From: Diphasiastrum complanatum
Lineage: Eukaryota > Streptophyta > Lycopodiopsida > Lycopodiales > Lycopodiaceae
Reading direction: 5' to 3'
Length of the DNA stretch: 64,000 bases
NCBI GenBank assembly: GCA_029204225.1
Contig: CM055098.1
Coordinates: forward strand, 5,263,246-5,327,245
Numbering within the stretch: the stretch's first letter is position 1; every line of letters begins with the position of its first letter. Below the pieces are notes generated by a model. It was not told the DNA's origin. It saw nothing but the letters and a program-made list of their open reading frames with translations, and made no database searches. Both the position numbers and the translations under genes were made by a program. Positions 36,672 to 48,464 of the stretch are shown piece after piece.

Positions 36672-36994
36672 CATGCTTATACATGAGTTCTCTTGGGTTC
36701 ATCTATCCACTAGTGTACTATCTTGATGATATCTTGCAATCTTCTGTGTAGAATGCTCATATTTTGCTATTTCTGGATCCACATGTGGGAAGTATAATAG
36801 GGTACTATTATTGTATGGACAACAATTTCATTTTATCATATATTTGATGTTTGATCAAGTTCTTAATGAGTTTTCATCTCTTTCATTGAGTAGATGCTGA
36901 TTTTTCTACGTTGGCAATGTTGTAGATTGTGTTGTCTTTCTAACCAAAGATCAAGAGATGCATTTTGGATCTTAATGATCTGAAATTCTTCACA

Positions 36995-37377
<383 letters not shown>

Positions 37378-37439
37378 GAGGAAGAGGAGAAGCATCACGT
37401 GAAAGGATGAACATGAGAAAGATCAGGTAAGTTTTTTTT

Positions 37440-37680
37440 TGTGTTTTCAATGGAAGTTTGCAGATGCGCCAGTGTAGATGCTTGTCATGGCGCCTTGCAA
37501 GTCTATTTTGCATGTAATAGCACTTTTGTTGATGACCAGACAACCATCTGTGCTAGCGCAGATGGTTGTCAAGGTGCACCGTGCAATAATATGGCAATAT
37601 GTTGTTCCACTAATAATGACTGAAAAGACATGGAAACGTTTTTTTCAATGTCATAATTGTACGAGAGGGGAGTGGTAGCA
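37440..37680. repeat. Hairpin-bearing repeat, copy 1
   Basis: It aligns with 38070-38290 (TTCAATGGAAGTTTG(C/T)AGATG; ATAGCACTTTT(G/A)TTGA). GACAACCATCTGTGC (37539-37553) pairs with GCGCAGATGGTTGTC (37556-37570), a 15-bp stem with one wobble and a 2-base loop. Confidence 0.75.
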
Positions 37681-38059
37681 AGAAACAATGATGATTAGCA
37701 CACGTAAGAATCTTTATACCTTTCCACAGTAAGTCAAAATTATGCTTTGAATCACAAAGTTGTCGAATCTCAAATGTCAAGCCCATCGAAACCTCCATAT
37801 ATGATTTATGGATGCATGTTCTTGAAGCCTTTAGTGACTTTGGATGATACAACTGCTAAAAAATGGCAAAAATATTAAAGAGCGAAAGCAGATTTTGTAG
37901 AGGCCTTCCGACATTTCCCCCGAGATGCTCCATGCACACTTGATTACAGATAAGATACACTGAGTGGTCTCAGTGGAAGATAGAATGGCACGTGTTTATG
38001 AATCGAACTAAGCTCAAGCTGGAGAACTGGTTATCTGCCAGCAATCGTAATACTGCATC

Positions 38060-38290
38060 AAGAAAAAAAATTTATCTTCAATGGAAGTTTGTAGATGTGC
38101 CATGGCAAGCATCTACGCCATCAAGAAAAATTTTTTATCTTCAATGGAAGTTTGTAGATGTGCCATGGCAAGCATCTGCGCCAGCGTAGATGCTTGCCAT
38201 GGTGCATGACAAGTATGTCTTTCACCATGTTTTTCATACCCATAGCACTTTTATTGACGATTGTAATGTGGCAATTTGTTGTAATATTTT
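38060..38290. repeat. Hairpin-bearing repeat, copies 2 and 3
   Basis: An about 68-base tandem pair beginning ATCTTCAATGGAAGTTTGTA (38074 and 38142). The second ends in a hairpin: 38158-38181 pairs with 38184-38207 over 24 bp with three mismatches, two of them G-U compatible, around a CA loop. Homologous to 37440-37640. Confidence 0.75.
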
Positions 38291-39267
38291 TTGTGTGTTC
38301 CATGCCAGGTTGCAATAATGTGGAAATTTGATGTGTTTTGTGTGTTAAAAGGGCTCACATACTGCCATTGAAAGCATATGTGCTAGGTGATGATTGTCCT
38401 TGACAGCATTTTGGTGGTTCAGGTGCAGTGTGAACTCTTCTCTGGATCAAAATTCTTTTTGATGTAAATCTCATCCACTGTTCAGAAGTCCTTTAAATTG
38501 GATCTTGTCGAGGTTAATAAACTTGGCTTAGGAGTGAATCTGGGTTAATTTGATATTTAGAATGATTGACATTGAATTCTTGCGGCTGAAATGGTTTGTG
38601 AGTATGAGACCACATTGGCACCAGCTGCTCCCTCAACCTCAACGAGAGTATTTAGTGGATCCAGACCGAGTCTGAGCTTCTTTTCAAGGGGGGACTCGGC
38701 TTCAAATGGCAACCAAGCCTCGAGTAATGTGAACAAATTCCCAGCAAAAACAGGGTTTATTGATATTTTTTATAGGATTTTCTAAACATGTTTTACTAGA
38801 AATTTGACTAAAAAATTTGCAAAGGTTGCTTTGGTAAGGTTTTACAATGGAAAGATTCTTTCCTTCAAAATGGGGTCTTTGGGAACTCTGTTATTTTGTT
38901 AGTTGATTGAAAGCTAACATTTACCATCTTGACAGGGACTAGACCTGAATCAGAGGAATATTTGAAAATATCAACAAACATTCTTGCTTGTCAAATGGGA
39001 TCTTATTGAGATTTTTGAAGGTTACTTGAGAAGAAAAAGAACTTGGAACTTATTGGGAACATTCGCAACATAATCGATTCATAAAAAGAATGTTCACAAT
39101 ATAGTAAACTAACTAAAAATAGTCAGATTTGTCTGGAAGAATGTTTTACAAATGTTTTTTAGATAGAAAAAATTGGTTCTTTACAAAATTTCTCTTTTTT
39201 TTTTTTTTGTGAAAGATTAGACAGAAAATTGAAGAACGCTCACAAGACTTTCAGGCGCAAAATTAAT
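38291..39267. other. Stretch without a supported gene
   Basis: A 64-codon Ser/Thr-rich frame at 38591-38785 (STSTRVFSGSRPSLSFFSRG) has no family match I know. Otherwise featureless. Confidence 0.35.
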
Positions 39268-39272
39268 GTTTG

Positions 39273-39756
39273 TGTTGTGGGTATTTCCTGCATAATAATG
39301 AGCAAGTGGGTCCCACCACTTGAAATACTGTTCGCCAAGCCTTACCTAGTGGGCCTCGCCACAGTACATTGTAAGTAGGGTAATAAGTGCGAGGGCACTG
39401 GCGTCCTGCATGTGTAAGCCCAACCCAATGAGCACACTGGTTAAATAGTTTAAGTTGTGTTCTAGTGACTTGGGCCCTAGTTATAAATAAATAAGTTTGA
39501 GGACCAGCTCACAAAGTCAAGCTGAAAAATAAGGAATCTAAGTTGCACAAAGTATAACTCACATGAATCATGTGAGTGCCCTTGTGCTTTCTTAGAACCA
39601 ATAGATTTAAGTTGTGTTTATTTGAAGGGCTTGGATTAGAATCCTTGTCCCAATGAAGTGGCCAATGAGAGTGAAAGAGGCTCACCTCTAAAATCTATAA
39701 GAGGAAGTCATTTCTTTTGTATTGTATCATCTTTCATTCTCTTCTTAATAAAACTC

Positions 39757-39849
<93 letters not shown>

Positions 39850-40488
39850 TGGGATAGAATAGCTTTGGGTAGGCGCTCGAGCCCCCAAGGCCTTTCTCAA
39901 CCTAGGCATTCCCTCTCTCTCTTCTCTCCTCTCTCTAAGTAGCGACCGAATAGTTTGAGGAAGGTGGTCGGGCCTCCCAGACCTCTCGCTACTTGGTGGT
40001 CGTCAATAAGAGGGAGCGGCAACCTCGCCTTCATTGAGGAAGGTGGTCAGGCTCCCTCTTATAGATTTTAGAGGTGAGCCTCCTTCACTCTCATTGGCCA
40101 CTTCATTGGAGCAAGGATTCTAATCCAAGCCCTTCAAATAAACACAACTTAAATCTATTGGTTCTAAGAAAGCACAAGGGCACTCACATAATTCATGTGA
40201 GATCTACTTTGGCCACCTTAGATTCCTTATTTTTCAACTTGACTTTGTAAACTTGGGCCTCAAACTTATTTATTTACAACTAGGGCCCCAAGTTACTATA
40301 ACACAACTTAAACTATTTAACTAGTGTGCTCAGTGGGTTGGGCTTACACACGTAGGACACCAGTGCCCTCGCACTTATTACCCTACTTACAATGTGCTGT
40401 GGCGGGGCCCACTAGGTAAGGCTTGGTCAACAGTATTTCAAGTGGTGGGACCCACTTGTTCATTATTGTGCAGGAAATACCCACAACA
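39273..40488. mobile_element. Inverted-repeat (foldback-like) element with TG...CA ends and 5-bp target duplication
   Basis: The left arm, about 39273-39717, starts TGTTGTGGGTATTTCCTGCA. The right arm, about 40051-40488, ends TGCAGGAAATACCCACAACA. The arms are diverged reverse complements over about 440 bases. GTTTG precedes the element at 39268-39272 and follows it at 40489-40493. The 330-base middle has a (CT)n tract, AATAAA at 39748 and a small inverted repeat (AAGTAGCGA/TCGCTACTT). TG...CA ends with 5-bp duplications are typical of LTR-retrotransposon integration, so this may be two LTRs in opposite orientation. There is no coding capacity. Confidence 0.8.
39765..39846. repeat. (CT)n microsatellite in the middle of the inverted-repeat element
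   Basis: About 82 bases of CT, 17 bases after an AATAAA. Confidence 0.97.
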
Positions 40489-40720
40489 GTTTGTTGAGTC
40501 ATTTGTAAGCTATGCACAATGAAGGCAAAGATTTAGCAGGACTAGTGAATATTCTTGAAACTGTAATTGGGAATACAAGGGTTTAGAAGTAGTTGGCTTG
40601 TTACAAGCTTGGGAAGCTTCGGAGGTACTCAAAATTACTGAAGTAACATTTGTTGAGTCATTTGTAAAGTACGCACTATGAATGGAAAGCTCTAGGACTG
40701 GCAAATGTTCTCATCAGTGT
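40489..40720 (+). repeat. Diverged direct repeats next to the inverted-repeat element
   Basis: TTTGTTGAGTCATTTGTAA opens two copies of about 65 bases, at 40490 and 40650 (GC(T/A)ATG-like, AAAG, AGGACT follow in both). They lie about 160 bases apart. The inverted-repeat element sits at the edge of the first copy. Confidence 0.7.
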
Positions 40721-41442
40721 TCCAAATTTATGTTTTTTTACAAGTGCTTATGGATTTATATGGAGATTTTTTGAATTGCAAATTGTTAGTTGTGAAGTGA
40801 TGTTTCCACCTGATACAAAAAGTACTAAATGCTATTCTGAACTTGTCTATAGTTGGAAAAATGATAGTTTTAGAGGAATGAAAAGTTATGAGCTCTAGAG
40901 ACATTCTTTTAGAGTTTTTCCTCCATTTTTGTAAAAAAAAATTATATTTGGATTTTTTTCAAGGTTTATCTAAAATTTGCAGGTTGCTAGGATAATCCTA
41001 GGCTTTTTCCACTTCAGAACATCCTCCCATCATCAAGCAACAATCAGAACAAGCATAAACAACAACAAAAAGTGTTGTACTATCCACAATCTCTATTTTA
41101 ACACTACTTTTGAACAAGAAAGAAAGCTGAAAACAAAAAAGAAATGTTGCCTATCTTTGGCAATGATGCCAAAAATTGTAAGAGTTTTTGCCCAAGCAAA
41201 ATGCTATCTGAAGGACATTCATATTCCGTTTGCTGCATTTCATTGAACAAAATTATGTTTTTAACCATAAGCATGGCTCCAATAAAGATGCATGTCTACC
41301 GGTTTCTTGTGTTTAAACAGACATGATATTATTAACATATATTAGTTCAAGGCATCCAAATCTTCTTTCACAATCAATATGGTGGTTTGTTTTAATTTCC
41401 AGGTCTTGTATTGAGGTCTAACGGACAAGCTGTAAATGTTGA
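40721..41442. other. Stretch without a supported gene
   Basis: Short plus-strand frames of 60-89 codons have no family features. TTTAATTTCCAG at 41391-41402 looks like a 3' splice site. Confidence 0.3.
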
Positions 41443-41720
41443 CGTGAGTTTATTTTTGCAAAGGTGTCAAGTAGGTACAACCTGCGTTCACCAGTTTGTG
41501 AAGACCCATGTGCAATTTCACATCAAAGTGCAGAAATAGTGAATGAACAAGATTTTGGTTCTGTTATGGAATGCTCGCATACTATTGTGGTTCAAACTGA
41601 AGTTTCAGTTGTTGAACCTTCTCATCCACAAGGACTAGAAGCATTCGTAATGGGGATCAGGATGTCACCGAGAGCGGCAAAGAGCCATGAAAACATCAAA
41701 AGGCCTCTTCGTATGAGAAG
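41443..41720 (+). CDS. Exon-like open frame of unknown gene
   Basis: A frame of about 90 codons contains SSRYNLRSPVCED and ends MSPRAAKSHENIKRPLRMRR, directly before AAG|GTAATA, a good 5' splice site at 41720/41721. It is basic at both ends and acidic in the middle. A strong 3' splice site at 41402 does not share its frame without a further step. I do not recognise it. It could be an exon of a host gene otherwise unseen here, a captured fragment, or chance. Confidence 0.25.
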
Positions 41721-41781
41721 GTAATACATACTGACATTTTGCAAGCCGTAATAGCCTCGTTTCGTGTGTGCAAGAGAACCA

Positions 41782-41796
41782 CCCCCCCCCCCCCCC
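41782..41796. repeat. Poly-C tract
   Basis: About 15 C in a row, flanked by ACC and AACC. Confidence 0.85.
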
Positions 41797-41799
41797 AAC

Positions 41800-42099
41800 C
41801 AACCAATTCCTCTGTGTAGACTATGTTGGAATTCGATGCTCAGCCTCAAATTTATTCATTAATAAGCATCTTGAAAGTTGTACAAAATCCAGAAAAAGAA
41901 AGCTCGAATTTCTGAGCAGAGGATCGAAAAGTTCAAGATCAAATTTTCTAGAATTTTTTGATACTGGATCGACTCAAAAAATTCTATTTTTTTCGAGCCA
42001 GTGTATATCTTTTGATACTTGTAAATTTCGATACTATCGGACCCAACAACTTCGCGTTGACAGTCCGCCCACTTTGTGTATGCAACTATAATGAGGCGG
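41800..42099. other. Stretch without a supported gene
   Basis: A 107-codon plus-strand frame starts inside the poly-C region and has no family features. Confidence 0.3.
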
Positions 42100-43222
42100 T
42101 TCTAATAACTGTAACAAATGGTAGTTGTAGATATTTTGTAGGATATCAATCCTAGAATCTTCGTCATAAAACTTCTTTCGAATGGAGGCCTATAGGGGTG
42201 TTCCAACATCCCATGGCTTGACCATCCCAGGTGGCCAATGGGGAGTAATGTAGGGATTGGAGGCGATAGAGGTGTGATGAAGGCGATGGTGGTGAGGTCG
42301 AAAAAACTGTGATAGCTAGAGGGATTGGGATAGAAACAAGGAGAATGATAACTGCAATTGGAGGAGATGAATGATAGATGATTGGAGAGGACAGTAAGGG
42401 CGAGGAAAATGGGTGGAGAAGGGACAAAAGTAACAAGTGGGGACGTAGAGATAGTGGTTTTCTGAGCGACGGGCATAGTTAGAGTGAGGGTAGATAGTTT
42501 GTGTGGAGGGTGAGGAGTGGGGAGGAGTCACATGGGTGATGATAGGTGGTGGAAGGGGAGATTTGAAAAAATCAGAGGTCTGTTGGTGAGCTTCAAGCTT
42601 GTGCTATGGCATCCTCAGTTTGGGTGTGGGGTAAAGTGGCAGTTTGGTCAGACTAGCTAGGAGTTAGGAAATCAATGGCTTCTAGGTGTTGAAGTTCAAA
42701 TGGTAATTAGACCACTACAAGTTATCTAGGCTGGGCATCTAAAAGCTATTTGTAGATCGTTGATCAAATAGTAGCCCAATCGTAAATGACGTGAGGGCCA
42801 TCTAGCATGGTCACCATGACCACAATCAGCTTGGAGATGCGTAAAGGGTAATGGGAACTGACAAGAAGAGTGATGGAGAGAAACTCAACAACTTTCTCTG
42901 ATGTTTGGGTTTCAGATATGTGAGATCGGATAGCCATCATTTGTCTTGGTTTTGGTATCGGTTGATCGAGCAAGAAGAAGGTGGATACATTGTATTTGGC
43001 AAGGGTGCAAGTTTTTGCTAAGAAGTCTAAATGTGGGATACTAAAGGCCTTGGCTAGCAACTGGCGCTCAAGAGAGATGTCGTAATCCTGACCTTTGAAG
43101 GTGATTGTGAAATGTTCTGTGGCAAGGTGGAGAAGGCTTGTTGGACAAGTGTTATGTCCATGACCAGTACATAGGATACAGTATACTCCTCGTTTTGGAT
43201 ACACGGTACTCCAGTGAAACAA
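42100..43222 (-). pseudogene. Unrecognised transposon-like protein gene
   Basis: An open minus-strand frame of about 152 codons (43222-42764) reads ATEHFTITFKGQDYDISLER, then AKAFSIPHLDFLAKTCTLAK, YNVSTFFLLDQPIPKPR, SHISETQTSEKVVEF and ISKLIVVMVTMLDGPHVIYD. It is globular-looking, without signal peptide or clear metal site. Downstream pieces in mixed frames (42540-42100) are Pro/Ser/Thr-rich, like a linker. It has no ATG of its own at the open frame's upper end and adjoins a likely gypsy-type LTR at 43150. Gag-like or accessory ORF of an LTR element is my guess from place and composition. Confidence 0.4.
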
Positions 43223-45242
43223 GCTGTTAGTTATGCCACGTCATACTGGACGTGACCCGAAAGTAACTAATATCCTTGTGAGGCCCAGAACACACTAAGT
43301 GGAGTTTAGACAAGGTAATGAGACAGTGTATGCATGTGTAGAGTTATCAATAGCAATTCTATGAATAGTTGGTCCATGCATACGACTCTATTCTAGGTGA
43401 ATCTATGTAGGTTCTTGATTCATTGTCAGGCTCTCACTCTACATTCATGCTTCTTGTTCCTTGGCTTGGGGGTGAGGCTTCTAGAGATTGATTGGATGCT
43501 TCTACTTGGTTGGGTGGTTTCTCCACACTGTGTTATCCTTTTGTGTTTAGGGTTTGTAAGCAGGATCTAAGGAGCTTCCCTTATAGTGGTATTAGAGCAA
43601 GGCTTACAAGCTTGGAGAGGTGGTGCTTTTCATTGGAGCTTGGTGGTATTCAGCTAGTATTCTCATCCAAGGAGAGGAGCAAGGTTGCAAGTTGGTGGAT
43701 CTTCCCAAATTCAATTTGCATGTTCCATATCTCTCTCAAATTTCATTGCGTTTGTGGTGAATTGTGCTAGGAAATCAATTTTGGTGTCTTTTTTGGAGTT
43801 TTAGCATGTGTAGCTCAAAACTAGTGAAGGATCTGAAATTTCTAGCAAGTTAATTCACTTTGAAATATTTGAAATTCAGTTTGCATGTTGGATCTTCCCA
43901 TGTATTTGGATTCTAGGCTCTTTTGTGGCCAAATTTGGCTTGTTTTCCATGTTTTTGGCACAAAATTGAGGGTAGAATTCAAAATCTAGTAAGATCAGAT
44001 CAATTGATTGGTTGCAACTCTATATTCTGGATTGCATGTGGATTTGGTAAACGTTCTTGCCATTAATTTTCAATTGTGCATGGTGAAAAAACCTAGAAAG
44101 GACTAAAATTCATGATTTTTGCTTGTTTTTTCATGAAATTGGATGGTAGGAGGTTGTTAAACATCAATTGAAGCTGGTAAAAGATGAATCATAGTCTTTT
44201 GAAGCTGTCTTCGAAGTTAGAGCCAAGATTTCTAGCAATTTGGTTTGTAGGAAGTCAAAAAGTGTCAAAAATTGACCAATTTTGGTGAATTTTGGGGGAT
44301 GGATTTCTCTAAATCCATAAGAGAGCATGATTTGTATTCCTTTTTACCTTCCCAGCAAGCTATCAAAATTGTAATTTGATGGGTTGAGGCTTATGTTTCA
44401 ATTCCATCAAGTTTGTAGCAATTTTGACTTCTAGAAACCAAGAAATCATGGTTCTCAGCCTAAACTGCTTCATAGGATCTGTATAAAGGCTTCATTGAAC
44501 TCTTTTTGACCATTTAAGACTGTTTGGATCATCAATTTTAGGCTTGGTTGAGTGTTTGCATGTTTTTGAACAGATTGGTCTAGAAAAAGTGCGCCCTCCT
44601 ACAACTTAATTGGCTGTTCTGAACTCGCACGTGTGAATCCTAGGTGGCAGGCCGATGTGGCAAGTGTCTTGTTCACTGGGTCTCCCTCTGTATAGAGCTT
44701 TACATCACCCAATTTGGTGTCCTGTAGCCAAAGATATGAGCATATAAAGTTTTGCAATTTTGTGTGCAAAATTGGCAAAATTTCCAATTGTTCTGATTGC
44801 ATGCATGACAATTTGCTATTTTGATGTACTGTGCTTGCATGGAATGCCTGCACGTGGTTTCTTTGAGTGATTCTGACATGCATGAGTTGGTTAGATTTGT
44901 TTTGAGTGGTCATACGCATGTACTCTGACAGGTAGATACAAAACTGGATTTTATAGTTGACAATTTCTGTGACACTGAATTTTTACGTAAAATTCCGTAA
45001 AGTAAAAAAACAATTTAATGTTGCATGTCTTGCATGCCTGATAGACATTAATGAAGTAAAATTAAGAATCGAACAGTGAATCAAATTTTCAATTTCGATT
45101 GTTTAATAATTGACTATAATTTTTTATGAATTTTTAGAAAACGCTGGAGTCGATTTCAGTAAGGTTTTTGGTCAACAATACTTCACTATGAGTTAATCAG
45201 ATATTAACTAAATTTAGTAATTTCCAAGATAGATATATCAAG
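43150..45242 (+). mobile_element. Gypsy-type LTR end and long leader, plus strand
   Basis: TGGTATTAGAGC at 43587-43598 is the initiator tRNA-Met primer site with one change. TGTTATGTCC at 43150 is a possible LTR start, but the supposed LTR does not end in CA, so LTR limits are weak. The leader 44200-45150 matches in reverse complement the minus-strand leaders at 32280-33130 and 9700-10700. That includes a shared AGGAGGGCGCACTTTTTC phrase (44585-44602) and TTACGTAAA with a following GCATGC-rich stretch. Confidence 0.55.
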
Positions 45243-45610
45243 ATGGCCGAAAAAACTTCAAATCGGGCTACAAATCCAGATGCACCATCTTATATGGTGA
45301 TTTGTTAGCAGTTGAGTACGACACTAAATGACATGAATAACCATAACCAGATGAGAGATCAACAGATGGAGGTTCTTTTGAATCAAGTCAAATTGATGTC
45401 TTCACCCAATCTCGGTTTTCAACTGAAGCTTTATTCAGACGAGAAGAAGTAGAAGAAACCTGAGGTCGTCAAGGACTGGCTGGCCAAGTGGAGTAGTTAC
45501 TTCAATCTGCACGGTGTTCATGATGGTCCTCGACGATAGTTGGTTGAGTCGACAATTAGTTGGTCGTCCCCGACAAGTCGAACTTCTTCGATAAGTCAGT
45601 TGCCTTCTGG
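45243..45610 (+). pseudogene. Gag remnant of the gypsy element
   Basis: ATG 45243 opens MAEKTSNRATNPDAPSYM, then a stop, then MNNHNQMRDQQMEVLLNQVK. After another stop comes VKDWLAKWSSYFNLHGVHDG, which resembles the gypsy gag core phrase (W...F..YF..H.I.....). Three or more stops. The place, directly after the leader, supports gag. Confidence 0.5.
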
Positions 45611-46057
45611 TGCCTGTCTTCGATAATAAAGTATTTCTGTAGACTGTGCGACAATGCATGTAAAACTGCAGCACTATGAGAGGAACTAGATTAACATGTA
45701 ATTTAGGCGAGTGGAGGAATAAATCCAACAACAGGCATAGTACATTGCACAGAGGAAACAGATCTTTTTCGATTCGAGCCAGTCTTCCCAACATTATATA
45801 GACAAGGCTAGGGTTTGATGGACCCAAAACCATGTGTGCATTTACACACCTATAGATGGATTAATATATTATATAAATAAATCTAGAAACTAGGCTTAAA
45901 TCATTAGAGTACACAAAATTGGGATAAACAACAATCTAGAAAGTCGTCATTTGTGCAAAAAATGACATTTTTATATTTTAATGGCTTTCTTTGTTGATTC
46001 TTTGGCTTTGCTATTTGAATGTGTCTTGCCGGCTTGAACTTGTACTTGTAGGTTAAG
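45611..46057. other. Stretch without a gene, between two elements
   Basis: No domain is recognised. A 132-codon minus-strand frame here (45435-45833) runs opposite to the gag remnant and has no family match. Confidence 0.3.
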
Positions 46058-47935
46058 TTGCATGACGATGCAACCTCTAAACCAAAAAGGTTAAGTTGTA
46101 TCTATTCAAGGCCCACCAAATCCAAGAGATCTACAAAGTCAGGCTATATTGATAAGAAGAGCAACATGCAGTCTGGACCAAATTTTGATTCAGGATTGAA
46201 TTCAAGCTCTTCATCGTTCCAACCTATGCAAAAACTATTCTGCAAATATTGTAAGAGGACTGGTCACGACATCAAGGACTGCCAAACTTTGAAGTACAAC
46301 AACGAAAAGAAGAAACAGTTCCAACAACAAGCACGTAGTGCTACAACCAGTCACTCAAATCAGTAACAACAAAAAGAAGAAGATGAAGCAACTTTCATGA
46401 CCAAAGTCGGAGAACAACAGGATATCAATTTCTAGTATCTAGACTTTGGAGCAACACAACATATGACTCACCATCACGACTGGTTCAAAGACTACAAGTT
46501 GTTCACCCACTCTTGAGTTGTGTAACTTGGAGACAACTCATCGCATTCAATCAAAGGTGAAGGATGGAGGGAGAGAGTACATCTCCACATAATTCAAGTT
46601 CTTCAAGCAGTTCAAGACGTCTGCAGAAAATCAGACCCAGAGGAAGATCAAGACTCTACGCACAGATGGAGGGGGAGAGTACATCTCCATAGAATTCAAG
46701 GAGTTCTGCAAGGCCAACGTGATACTTCAACAATACACAACCAGCTACTCACCTCAGTCCAATAGTGTAGCTGAGCGGAAGAATAGGACAGTCATCGAAA
46801 GTGCCAAGAGCATGATGGCCCAAGCCTCTCTTCCAAAGAAGTTCTGGGCAGAAGCTGTTATTACAGCTGTCTACTTATAGAATCGATCCATGACCAAAGC
46901 CCTGAATGGCAAGACACCTTATGAGATGTGGACATGATCAAAACCATCACTCAAACATATTCGAGTATTTGGATGCATCGCTTTCACTCAGATCCTTGAG
47001 GATCTAAGAAGAAAGCTAGATGACAAGAGCAGGAAAACAATTTTCATCGGTTATCCCAAAATCACAAGGCATACAAGCGATATTGAGAAGGCATTCACCA
47101 GTAGAGATGTCATTTTTGTGGAAGGCCAGTTTCTCGACCACAAAGGAAAAGCTGCTGGTAATTTTAGACTCACGGATCGAACACCCAGTCAATTTCGATC
47201 TAGAGATTCAACTGCAGAATCTTGACACTAACGAGTCAACCCACATCAGAGGACCGAAGTTCAACCCAAGAGGTCGAACAGGTCCAGAGAGCCTCCATCC
47301 AAATCTATGGATGATCCAGCCTGCTACTTTGTGCAGGAATCGACCACAGTTTCTGAGGCGATGTCTACTCTTAATGCTAACCAGTGGCAATTAGCGATGG
47401 ACACCGAATTCGATTCTCTTATGGAGAATCAAACATGGACACTCACTGAGCTGCCAAAGGATCGGAAACCAGTTCCATGAAAATGGATATTCAAGACAAA
47501 GTGGGACGCTGAAGGAAGGCTAAATCGTTACAAGGGGGCTAGTCGCCAAAGGCTTTTTCCAGATTCCAGATCTGGATTATTCAGAAACCTTCAACCCAGT
47601 CGTCAAATATGCATCGATCCGCCTACTCCTCTCATTTGCAGCTGCAGTAGACCTCAATCTTACACAACCACTTCCTACAACAATCTATTGTGACAATCGA
47701 AACACAATAGCGCTATCTCTCAATTCGAGATTTCACTCTCGAAGCAAACATATAGAAATCAGGTATCACTACCTTAGAGAGAAAGTGCACAGTAAGGTAG
47801 TATTGATTTTCGGCAGAACAAATCACATGGCAGCAAATTACTTCACAAAGGCTCTATCAAAGGAGCAACATTTCAGATTTAACGATATGTTAAATCTGAA
47901 GATCAAAGTTTTTCAAGATCCACATTAAGGGGGAG
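46058..47935 (+). pseudogene. Ty1/copia pol remnant (gag end to RNase H)
   Basis: In order: CKYCKRTGHDIKDC zinc knuckle (about 46240); LDFGATQHMTHH protease site with DFGA for DSGA (about 46440); TLRTDGGGEYISIEFKEFCK and YSPQSNSVAERKNRT integrase core (46655-46790); LPKKFWAEAVITAVYL; LKHIRVFGCIAF; FIGYP. The reverse transcriptase start follows as W.LAM..EFDSLMENQTWTL and KWIFKTKW (about 47390-47510). Then comes a jump from DLNLTQ to IYCDNRNTIALS and SRSKHIEIRYHYLREKV (RNase H), so the YVDD active site is deleted. It ends at the polypurine tract AAGGGGGAG (47927-47935). Several stops; no 5' LTR found. Confidence 0.88.
46560..46710 (+). repeat. Partial direct repeat within integrase
   Basis: GATGGAGG(G)(A/G)GAGAGTACATCTCC occurs at about 46563 and 46667, about 104 bases apart, each followed by (A/G)AATTCAAG. 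It looks like a local duplication at the GGEYIS codons. Confidence 0.65.
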
Positions 47936-48049
47936 TGTTAGATTTCTTATGCTCAGTCTTAAAACAAATCGTTCAAGTAATGAGCATCCTGAGAAACCGA
48001 AGGCCGACAACATATTTTTTTGCCTTCACATTTTTCTCCTTTGAGATTT

Positions 48050-48360
48050 TTTCTATGCCTTAGAAATCATTTTAAGACACCCTCACCTTTTCTTAGCGAA
48101 AAATGCGACACACTGGCCAAGTGGCCAGAATACCTTAAAAATCATTTTTTAAGGCACCTTCGTCTTTTTCGCTCCTCAGCAAAAAATACGACACACTGGC
48201 CAAGTGGCCAGAATACCTTGGAAATCATTTATAAGGCACCTTCGTCTTTTTCGTCTTTTTTGTTCCATAGCGAAAAATGCAACACACTGGCCAAGTGGCC
48301 AGAATACCTTAGAAATCATTTTAAGGCACTTTCACCTTTTTTGCACTTTTGCTGACCGAC
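48050..48360 (+). repeat. Tandem repeat in the LTR promoter region
   Basis: About 3.5 copies of an 80-95 base unit. Each has ACACACTGGCCAAGTGGCCA, then GAATACCTT(A/G)(A/G)AAATCA, then AAGGCAC and CTTTTT. CTGGCCAAGTGGCCAG is a near-perfect 16-bp palindrome. The units lie upstream of the TATA box, as LTR enhancer repeats do. Confidence 0.88.
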
Positions 48361-48455
48361 TTTGCCAATGGATGAGTAACCCTAAAACAGCTGGACAAAC
48401 AAATATCCCAAAGGTGGTTGACGGTTACCAACTTTTGTACATATGCAAAGACTAG

Positions 48456-48464
48456 TATAAATAG
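48456..48464 (+). promoter_or_regulatory. LTR TATA box
   Basis: GTATAAATAG, about 520 bases into the LTR and about 100 bases after the tandem array. Confidence 0.6.

Noticed and set aside
37539..38207. A CRISPR-like array from repeated hairpins
   Set aside because: Too few, too diverged and irregularly spaced repeats, in plant DNA.
43150..43586. A complete gypsy LTR
   Set aside because: The supposed end before the primer site is not CA and no second copy is present, so the limits cannot be supported.
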